From Gordonia sp. 'Campus' (lineage in GTDB: Bacteria > Actinomycetota > Actinomycetes > Mycobacteriales > Mycobacteriaceae), in contig NZ_JAKOIW010000002.1 in NCBI RefSeq assembly GCF_022206305.1, positions 1-64,000 on the forward strand: a stretch of DNA of 64,000 nt, given 5' to 3'. This document shows, one piece after another, positions 57,764 through 64,000 of the stretch. A model generated the notes under the pieces. The model was not told the origin of the DNA. It ran no database searches and saw nothing but the letters and a program-made list of their open reading frames with translations. Each line of letters begins with the position of its first letter. Position 1 is the stretch's first letter. Made by a program: the position numbers and the translations under genes.

Positions 57764-57769
57764 ACCTTA
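57764..57769 (-). promoter_or_regulatory. TANNNT -10 box for orn
   Basis: TAAGGT on the minus strand ends six bases before the orn GTG. Confidence 0.5.
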
Positions 57770-57788
57770 GCCAACCCGGGGCGTTCGT

Positions 57789-58595
57789 CTACTCCGTGCT
57801 GAACTTCTTGTAGAAACCGCCGACGATGGGTGCGACGACGCCGCGCGGGGTGTAACCGCCCGCCACCGACATCGCCTTGGACAGGGTTCCGGGCACGACT
57901 CGCATCTTGTTGTGCGCCATCGCATCCAGACTCATCTGCGCGACCTTCTGCGACGAGTGCCACAGGAAGTCGGGGACCACCTTGTCCACGATGGACGCCT
58001 CGTCCGGGCTCGGGGTGTGTGTGCGGACCGGCCCCGGCGCCAGCAGGGTGACGTGCACGCCCCGGCTCGACACCTCGCCGCGCAGCGATTCGCTGAAGGA
58101 GTTCACGAACGCCTTGGACGCGGCGTAGGTGGCGTTGTTGGGGATGGGCATGTTCCCGGCCGCCGACCCGACCATCAGGATTCCGCCCGAACCCCGCTCG
58201 ACCATCTGCGGCAGGACCGCCAGGGTGAGGTCGTGAACGGCGTTGACGTTCAACCGGACCTGCGCGCGTTCGTAGTCGGCGTCGAGGTCGGCGACCGCAC
58301 CGAAGGTCGCTATGCCGGCGTTGTTGCAGAGGATGGAGATCTCGCGGCCGGCGAACTCCGCGGCGAGGACCTCGACCTTCGACGGGTCGGACAGGTCGAC
58401 GGCACGCACCTCTACGGAGACGCTGTGCCTGCCTCGCAGTTCCCCGGCCAATTCTTCGAGGAGCTCACCGCGGCGGGCCACCAGGATGACCGAATGACCC
58501 CGGGCGGCCAGTGCTCGCGCGAGCTCGCGTCCGATCCCGGACGACGCGCCGGTGACGACTGCGCGGGCGTTGGCTGAGGGCGGCGGTACCGGCAT
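57789..58595 (-). CDS. cmrA: CmrA mycolate-motif ketoreductase (SDR family)
   Basis: Short-chain dehydrogenase of 268 residues, equal to Rv2509, which reduces the beta-keto group in the last step of mycolic acid formation. Seen: NADP-binding VVTGASSGIGRELARALA, ILCNNAGIATFG, GGILMVGSAAGN with the catalytic Ser, then TYAASKAFVNSF with Tyr and Lys. The position beside orn also matches mycobacteria. A TANNNT box (TACCAT) six bases before the ATG suggests a leaderless message. Confidence 0.9.
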   Translation of the reverse strand: MPVPPPSANARAVVTGASSGIGRELARALAARGHSVILVARRGELLEELAGELRGRHSVSVEVRAVDLSDPSKVEVLAAEFAGREISILCNNAGIATFGAVADLDADYERAQVRLNVNAVHDLTLAVLPQMVERGSGGILMVGSAAGNMPIPNNATYAASKAFVNSFSESLRGEVSSRGVHVTLLAPGPVRTHTPSPDEASIVDKVVPDFLWHSSQKVAQMSLDAMAHNKMRVVPGTLSKAMSVAGGYTPRGVVAPIVGGFYKKFSTE

Positions 58596-58601
58596 GTCGC
58601 C

Positions 58602-58607
58602 ATGGTA
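58602..58607 (-). promoter_or_regulatory. TANNNT -10 box for cmrA
   Basis: TACCAT on the minus strand ends six bases before the cmrA ATG, with no ribosome site. Confidence 0.45.
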
Positions 58608-58636
58608 ACCGCCGCCGTCTCAACCCCTGACGACGC

Positions 58637-60700
58637 TCAGTTGATCCCGGCCGCGACTTCGGTGCCCTGACGGATGGCGCGCTTGGCGTCGAGTTCGCCC
58701 GCGTAATCCGCGCCGCCGATCACATGCGTCGTCACGCCGGCGAGGGTCAACGGATCGATGAGATCGCGCACCGATTCCTGTCCCGCGCAGATCACCACGT
58801 TGTCGACCTCGAGGACGCGGGTCTCGGTCACGTTGCCCTCGTCGTCGCGGAAGCTCAGATGCAGACCCTGGTCGTCGACCTTGTCGTAGGTGGCCCCGGT
58901 GATCTGCTCGACGCCCTTCATCTTCATGGTGGCGCGGTGGACCCAACCGGTCGTCTTGCCGAGGGATTTGCCCTGCTTGCCGGCCTTGCGCTGGACCATG
59001 TAGACCTGGCGAACGGGTGGGAGGGGCCGGGGCTTGGTGACGAAGCCGGGCTTCTCCGGGTCCTCGGTCACTCCCCATTCCTGTTCCCACTCTTTGAGGT
59101 TCAGGGTCGGGGACTCATCGGTCGTGAGGAACTCGCTGACGTCGAAGCCGATTCCGCCTGCACCGATGACGGCGACGCGCTTGCCGATCTCGCGGTGACC
59201 GAGCACGGCGTCGGCGTACGACATGACCATCGGGTGGTCGACGCCCGGGAAGACCGGGATGCGCGGGACGACACCGGTGGCGACGATGACGTCGTCGTAC
59301 TTCTCGGCGATGATCGTGTCGGCGTCGGCGCGGGTGTTGAGCCGCACCTCGATGCCGAGCACCTCGATCTGCCGGGTGAAGTACCGGATCGTCTCCTTGA
59401 ACTCCTCTTTGCCCGGGATGCGAGACGCGATGGAGAACTGGCCTCCGATGGAGTCACCACCCTCGAACAGGGTGACCTTGTGCCCGCGCTGCGCCCCGGC
59501 GACCGCGGCCGAGAGGCCCGCCGGTCCGGCGCCGATCACGGCCACGCGCTTGGCCTTTCGCGTCGGCCCGAGCACCAGGGTGGTCTCACGGCCGGCCCGC
59601 GGGTTCACCAGGCAGGACACGTGCTTGCCGACGAACGCGTGGTCCAGGCACGCCTGGTTGCAGCCGATGCAGGTGTTGATCTCGTCGGCACGTCCCTCGC
59701 GCGCCTTGTTCGCCAGGTGCGGATCGGCGAGGAACGGGCGTGCCATCTGGATGGCGTCGACGCGACCGTTCGCCAGGATCTCCTCGCCGAGCTCGGCGGT
59801 GTTGATGCGGTTGGCGGCGATCAGCGGGATCGAGACCTCGTCACGGAGACGTTCGGTGAACTTCACGAACGCGCCGCGGGGGACCGAGGTGACGATGGTG
59901 GGGACCTGCGCCTCGTGCCAGCCGATGTCGGTGTTGATCGCGTCGACGCCGTACTGCTCGGCCTTGCGGGCCATGAGCGCGACCTCGTCCCAGGTCTGCC
60001 CCTTGCGGATCAGGTCGGCGATGGACTGACGCAGGATGACCGGGTAGTCGCGGGGTACCTGGCGGCGGATCTCCTTGATGACCTCGACCAGGAAACGCTG
60101 ACGGTTCTCGGTGCTGCCGCCCCACTTGTCGGTGCGGTCGTTGGTGTGCGGGCACAGGAACTGGTTGATGAGATAGCCCTCGCCGCCCATGATCTCGATG
60201 GCGTCGTAACCGGCCTTGCGCGCCAGTTTGGCGGATCGTCCGAAGGACTTGATGACGTGCCGGATGATCGGCTCGGTCATCCGGAGGTGTTTGAACGGGT
60301 GGATCGGCGACGGATCGGTACCCGGCGCGACCTTGAACGGCGTGTACCCGTAGCGGCCCGCGTGGATCAGCTGCATCGCGATCTTGCCGCCCTCGTCGTG
60401 GACGGCCTTCGTCACGCGCTTGTGACGGGTCATGTCGAAGGCGTTGGTCATCTTGCCGCCGGCGAACGCGAGCAGGCCGGTCCGGCTCGTACCGAATCCG
60501 CCGGTGATGATCAGGCCCGCACCACCTTTCGCGCGTTCGGCGAAGTAGGCGGCCAGCTTGTCGGTGTCCCAGAAGCGATCCTCGAGACCCGTGTGCATGG
60601 AGCCCATGATCAGACGGTTTTCGATGGTCATGCCGCCGATCTGCAAGGGCATGAACAGATGCGGATAGTTCGGGTTGGGCTGTGCCGTGTGGGCTGACAT
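58637..60700 (-). CDS. fadH: NADPH-dependent 2,4-dienoyl-CoA reductase
   Basis: 687-residue flavoprotein that reduces dienoyl-CoA during oxidation of unsaturated fatty acids. Seen: an Old-Yellow-Enzyme barrel (NRLIMGSMHTGLEDRF, MQLIHAGRYGY), the iron-sulfur cluster CIGCNQACLDHAFVGKHVSC with four Cys, then FAD- and NADPH-binding domains (VAVIGAGPAGLSAAVAGAQRG and VAVIGAGGIGFDVSEFL). Rv1175c is similar. The PadR gene is 92 bp upstream on the same strand and probably controls it. Confidence 0.94.
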   Translation of the reverse strand: MSAHTAQPNPNYPHLFMPLQIGGMTIENRLIMGSMHTGLEDRFWDTDKLAAYFAERAKGGAGLIITGGFGTSRTGLLAFAGGKMTNAFDMTRHKRVTKAVHDEGGKIAMQLIHAGRYGYTPFKVAPGTDPSPIHPFKHLRMTEPIIRHVIKSFGRSAKLARKAGYDAIEIMGGEGYLINQFLCPHTNDRTDKWGGSTENRQRFLVEVIKEIRRQVPRDYPVILRQSIADLIRKGQTWDEVALMARKAEQYGVDAINTDIGWHEAQVPTIVTSVPRGAFVKFTERLRDEVSIPLIAANRINTAELGEEILANGRVDAIQMARPFLADPHLANKAREGRADEINTCIGCNQACLDHAFVGKHVSCLVNPRAGRETTLVLGPTRKAKRVAVIGAGPAGLSAAVAGAQRGHKVTLFEGGDSIGGQFSIASRIPGKEEFKETIRYFTRQIEVLGIEVRLNTRADADTIIAEKYDDVIVATGVVPRIPVFPGVDHPMVMSYADAVLGHREIGKRVAVIGAGGIGFDVSEFLTTDESPTLNLKEWEQEWGVTEDPEKPGFVTKPRPLPPVRQVYMVQRKAGKQGKSLGKTTGWVHRATMKMKGVEQITGATYDKVDDQGLHLSFRDDEGNVTETRVLEVDNVVICAGQESVRDLIDPLTLAGVTTHVIGGADYAGELDAKRAIRQGTEVAAGIN

Positions 60701-60792
60701 GGCGCGACCTTTCGTCTCGGTGGATCGGTTCGTGGGGTTCGGTTCGGCGGAAATCGGTACTAGATGCTGATCACGTTGTGCGAGAGGTGGAT

Positions 60793-61341
60793 TCAGAGTT
60801 CGGAGAGTTCGCGTTCGAGTGCGGGGATGACCTCGTCGACCCACTCGATGAACCCCTGCTCCTGGCGGATGCCGCCTCTGAGGACGAGATATTGGTGGAG
60901 TTTGCGACCGGTCAGTGTGTCGGGCTCGGGGTAGTAGTCGGCCTGGAATCCGGTGTACAGCTTGAGTTGTGCGAGATGCTCGTCGCGGTGTGCCTTCAGT
61001 TCGCCGATGATGGCGGCGAGGTCGCCGAACTCCGCGGCCCGCAATTTGACCCCGATGTCGCTGCGCAGGGGTTGCAGCGGGGTCGGGCTCATCGCCCATT
61101 CGGCCAGGGCATCGCGGCCGGTATCGGAGATCGTGTAGACCTTCTTGTCCGGGCGGCCGTCCTGGCTGATCGACTCGACGCTCACCAGCTCGTCGTCGAG
61201 GAGCTTCTTCAGGGTTCGGTAGATCTGCTGGTGGGTCGCCGACCAGAAGTAGCCGATGGTCCGGTCGAACTGCTGACCGATCTCGTAACCCGTCCCGGGC
61301 CGCTCGGCGAGCGACACCAGAATCGCATGCTCCAGCGCCAT
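60793..61341 (-). CDS. PadR-family transcriptional regulator
   Basis: 182 residues. Seen: the winged-helix PadR domain ALEHAILVSLAERPGTGYEI, HQQIYRTLKKLLDDELV and GRPDKKVYTISDTGRDAL, then a C-terminal coiled dimerisation region. Lies upstream of fadH on the same strand and beside an inverted repeat at 61371-61404, so it most likely represses itself and fadH, with a fatty-acid-related ligand by inference. Confidence 0.92.
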   Translation of the reverse strand: MALEHAILVSLAERPGTGYEIGQQFDRTIGYFWSATHQQIYRTLKKLLDDELVSVESISQDGRPDKKVYTISDTGRDALAEWAMSPTPLQPLRSDIGVKLRAAEFGDLAAIIGELKAHRDEHLAQLKLYTGFQADYYPEPDTLTGRKLHQYLVLRGGIRQEQGFIEWVDEVIPALERELSEL

Positions 61342-61357
61342 GCGAGCAAGCTAACAC

Positions 61358-61404
61358 TGCAACAGTGCACTATGCAACAAGGTGTATATGAGCCTAGTTG
61401 CATA
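61358..61404. promoter_or_regulatory. TGCAAC repeats, candidate PadR operator
   Basis: TGCAAC occurs at 61358-61363 and 61373-61378 and in inverse at 61397-61402. TATGCAAC (61371-61378) and GTTGCATA (61397-61404) form an 8-bp inverted repeat with an 18-bp spacer. The region is the gap between the divergent PadR and permease genes and could control both. Confidence 0.6.
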
Positions 61405-61489
61405 ACGGTTGCTTCCTGCGCACGTGCCGCAGCGACGAGCGCGCACCGAAGTGAGGCGACGTGAGGCCCCGTGCCGCAGACTGTTCCGC

Positions 61490-62821
61490 ATGAACGAACC
61501 GGGGACGAGGTCCCAGAGCCTGCTGTCATGGACGCTGACCGAGAACACCGTGGTGGCACCGGAGGAGCGGTTGACCTGGCCGCGCACGGTGACCATCGGA
61601 CTCCAGCACGTGGTCGCCATGTTCGGCGCGACCTTCCTCGTGCCGGTGCTGACCGGCTTCCCACCGTCGACGACGCTGTTCTTCTCCGGCATCGGCACCC
61701 TGCTGTTCTTGCTGATCACGCGTAACCGGCTACCGAGCTATCTCGGATCGAGCTTCGCGATCATCGCGCCCGTGACCGCTGCCGTCGCCTCCGACGGCGC
61801 ATCGTCGGCGCTGGGTGGTCTCGTTGCGGTGGGTGCACTCCTCGTGATCATCGGACTCATCAGTCATTTCGCCGGGGTGCGATGGATCGAGACGCTCATG
61901 CCGCCGGTCGTGACCGGCGCCATCGTCGCCCTGATCGGCCTGAACCTGGCCCCGGTCGCCAAAGACAACTTCGTCAAGGACCCGGTTCTGGCCACTGTCG
62001 TCCTGGTCCTGCTCGTCGCCTCCGCAGTACTGTTCCGCGGGCTCCTGGGACGCCTCGCGATCTTCCTCAGCGTCGTCGTCGGGTACGTCCTCGCTCTGGT
62101 CCTCGACTGGCTCGACGAGAACAACGACTTCATCGACACCTCGAAGATCGGCGACGCGGCGTGGATCGGGCTGCCCGATTTCCAGACACCGACCTTCGAT
62201 CTGGGGGTGCTGCCCCTGTTCCTCCCGGTGGTGCTGGTGCTCGTCGTCGAAAACATCGGTCACGTGAAGTCCGTGGCGATCATGACGGGCCGGGACTACG
62301 ACGACAGCATGGGCCGTGCGCTGGCCGCCGACGGTCTGGCAACCATGCTGGCCGGCAGCGGCGGCGGTTCTGCGACGACAACCTACGCCGAGAACATCGG
62401 CGTGATGTCGGCGACCAAGGTGTACTCGACGGCGGCGTACTGGGTCGCGGGTGGCGCGGCGATCCTCCTGGGTCTGTCACCGAAGGTCGGAGCAGTCATC
62501 GCGGCGATCCCGGACGGTGTGCTCGGCGGTGTGACCACCGCGCTCTACGGTCTGGTCGGCATCATCGGCGTGCAGATCTGGGTCAACAACAGAGTCGACT
62601 TCTCCAAACCGATCAACCAGTTCACCGCGGCCATTCCGCTCATCATCGGCATCGCCGACTACAGTTGGCGCGTCGGTGATCTCGTCTTCGCAGGTATCTC
62701 GCTGGGTTCCGTGGCGGCCTTGGTCATCTATCACTCCATGCACGCGATCGGTCGGTGGCGCGGGACACTCGACATCGGCGGCGAGCCGGATCGTCCGGAA
62801 CCGCCCTCATCGCAGCCGTAG
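61490..62821 (+). CDS. Uracil/xanthine permease (NCS2 family)
   Basis: Proton-coupled nucleobase transporter, 443 residues with about 14 membrane segments or half-helices. Seen: WPRTVTIGLQHVVAMFGATF with the family QH motif, FLVPVLTG, VVENIGHVKSVAIMTGRD, and the substrate loop AGSGGGSATTTYAENIGVM. Uracil or a purine is the likely substrate; the sequence alone does not decide. The ATG at 61490 starts the conserved part. Divergent from the PadR gene; its end overlaps the next, convergent gene by 15 bp. Confidence 0.92.
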   Translation: MNEPGTRSQSLLSWTLTENTVVAPEERLTWPRTVTIGLQHVVAMFGATFLVPVLTGFPPSTTLFFSGIGTLLFLLITRNRLPSYLGSSFAIIAPVTAAVASDGASSALGGLVAVGALLVIIGLISHFAGVRWIETLMPPVVTGAIVALIGLNLAPVAKDNFVKDPVLATVVLVLLVASAVLFRGLLGRLAIFLSVVVGYVLALVLDWLDENNDFIDTSKIGDAAWIGLPDFQTPTFDLGVLPLFLPVVLVLVVENIGHVKSVAIMTGRDYDDSMGRALAADGLATMLAGSGGGSATTTYAENIGVMSATKVYSTAAYWVAGGAAILLGLSPKVGAVIAAIPDGVLGGVTTALYGLVGIIGVQIWVNNRVDFSKPINQFTAAIPLIIGIADYSWRVGDLVFAGISLGSVAALVIYHSMHAIGRWRGTLDIGGEPDRPEPPSSQP

Positions 62822-64000
62822 CGGTATGTCGGGGAGTGGCCCCGGAAGGTCGATGTCGCCGTCGGCGCGGTCGTTGAGGAGATAGAGCCACCACACGGGT
62901 GGGGGCGCCCCCAGTGGTGGGGGCAGCGTGGGCACATCCGGTGCACGTGGCACGTACACGTCGGGCTCCGCGCCGATGATGACCTTCACCATGTTCTGGA
63001 ACGCCGTCGAGTCCGGGTCGTGCCAGTAGGCGCCATGGGTGACGAGACCCCTGTCGACTGTGCGTCCATCTACGTCGACTGTGCCGGTGTCCAGCCTGAT
63101 CACGCCGGGCGCGGTGTCGGGATCGTGGCCATGGGGGTTCCCGGGGAGGGACTGCACATAGTGGATGGGGTCACCGGGGAAGGTGAGCGAGTACCGGTCG
63201 ACACCACCGGGATGCGGTGTGTCGTGGATCCCGGTGCCGGCCGACGACGCGTAGATCACCCGGTCGGGCGCCAGGCCGAGTTGTTCGGCCGTTCCGACAA
63301 CCGAGCCGCCGTACGAATGACCGACGAACGTCGTTGTCGCGCCGGGGGAGTGTCGATCGATCTCGGCCCCGAGTTCGGATCCGAAGAGTGCGAGGCGCGG
63401 TGCCATCGCCGCGGCAAAACCGGGACTCGCGGCGGCGACGAGGTCGGCGGGCAGGTCACCGTCGACGTAGAGGAACACCGGACCGCCCGTCTGCCGCGCC
63501 AACTCCATTGCGGCGGTTCGGTTTCGACCGACCACTGAGTCGAGGTCGGTACCGGTCCCGGGCACATAGGTCGCCGTGTTGCGGGTGCCGGGCCGCAGGG
63601 TCCCGATCATCTCGACGATCCGTCCCTTCGGGGTGTTCACGAACGTGATGAACCGGCGTTCGACCATGCCGCTGCGGAGTTCGACGCCGGTTGCCGGTTC
63701 GAGGAGTCCCCGGAGAGTCTGTGCCCGGCGGCCGCCGCCTCGTCCGGAACGGACCTCGTCACCGAGAGCGTTGCGGATGTTGATCTCGTTGGCCTGGCCG
63801 CGGACGTCGAACGGAACGCCGGGCAGATTCCCCATGACATGTGGATTCGCCTGGACCAGGAGTCGTACCTCGGCGGGTGCCATGCGCTCGACGACGTCGC
63901 GGATCTGGGCGGGGGTGAGTGTCTCGAGCATGCGGACGGCCTCATCGGAATCCAGTTGTCCGCCATGCGGCAGCGATACCTCGGGCTGACCCGCGATCAT
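62807..64000 (-). CDS. Alpha/beta hydrolase, DUF1023 family (cut by the window edge)
   Basis: At least 397 residues; the 5' end probably lies beyond the window because codons run to its last base. Seen: a helical N-terminal part (LTPAQIRDVVERMAPAEVRLL), then the hydrolase domain with TYVPGTGTDL, the nucleophile elbow TFVGHSYGGSVVG and YASSAGTGIHDTP, and a late His in GLVTHGAYWHD. DUF1023 hydrolases are common in mycolic-acid bacteria, often near secretion genes; substrate unknown. Its end overlaps the permease gene by 15 bp on the other strand. Confidence 0.85.
   Translation of the reverse strand: MIAGQPEVSLPHGGQLDSDEAVRMLETLTPAQIRDVVERMAPAEVRLLVQANPHVMGNLPGVPFDVRGQANEINIRNALGDEVRSGRGGGRRAQTLRGLLEPATGVELRSGMVERRFITFVNTPKGRIVEMIGTLRPGTRNTATYVPGTGTDLDSVVGRNRTAAMELARQTGGPVFLYVDGDLPADLVAAASPGFAAAMAPRLALFGSELGAEIDRHSPGATTTFVGHSYGGSVVGTAEQLGLAPDRVIYASSAGTGIHDTPHPGGVDRYSLTFPGDPIHYVQSLPGNPHGHDPDTAPGVIRLDTGTVDVDGRTVDRGLVTHGAYWHDPDSTAFQNMVKVIIGAEPDVYVPRAPDVPTLPPPLGAPPPVWWLYLLNDRADGDIDLPGPLPDIPLRLR

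Overview
The window is dense, GC-rich actinobacterial chromosome from a mycolic-acid-containing member of the Mycobacteriales, most likely Gordonia or a close relative of Rhodococcus. The signs are a single-chain type I fatty acid synthase next to acpS, a CmrA-type mycolate reductase, an LdtMt2-type L,D-transpeptidase, the Mec-CysO-CysM cysteine route, the GlgE glucan enzyme, an Lsr2 paralogue, LprG/LppX-type lipoproteins and many leaderless genes with a TANNNT box just upstream of the start. Gene order matches two separate blocks of the M. tuberculosis chromosome from memory (Rv1327c-Rv1343c and Rv2509-Rv2524c), with accessory or rearranged DNA between them.

Region 1 (1-19243) is the first conserved block: glgE, a DinG-type helicase, pncA and pncB on the minus strand, then clpS, a DUF2017 protein, a NylC-like P1 peptidase, the mec-cysO-cysM cluster, a rhomboid protease, murI, a metallo-beta-lactamase-fold hydrolase, rph and a RdgB-type NTPase on the plus strand. 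A DUF4189 protein and an LprG-like lipoprotein lie in the middle on the minus strand. A TetR-GNAT pair with a perfect 26-bp palindromic operator, a GT4 glycosyltransferase and two small membrane proteins follow, ending at tRNA-Leu.

Region 2 (19244-39354) is more accessory. It has a two-gene operon for envelope proteins (one with an internally duplicated ectodomain, one PQQ-type propeller), an Lsr2 paralogue with a small acidic neighbour, an unknown 536-residue secreted protein, a secreted HNH nuclease lipoprotein, a methyltransferase, a PLP trans-sulfuration enzyme coupled to an OpgC-like membrane protein, a FadD15-type acyl-CoA ligase, deaD with a tiny coupled upstream ORF, a degenerate rhodanese, a 1399-residue Upf1-like helicase fused to a nuclease domain, and an overlapping Sir2-HIT pair.

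Region 3 (39355-64000) is the second block: a 565-bp regulatory region, fas and acpS, then a TetR gene, bcp, a DUF3618 gene, tRNA-Lys and ldtB. A Tat-exported ceramidase, an ECF42-type sigma factor with its DGPF partner, tRNA-His, orn, cmrA, a fadH gene with its PadR regulator, a nucleobase permease and a truncated alpha/beta hydrolase complete the window. Lipid synthesis (fas, acpS, cmrA, fadD15), fatty-acid breakdown (fadH) and cell-wall assembly (murI, ldtB, glgE, GT4) dominate. No CRISPR array, prophage or insertion sequence was seen.
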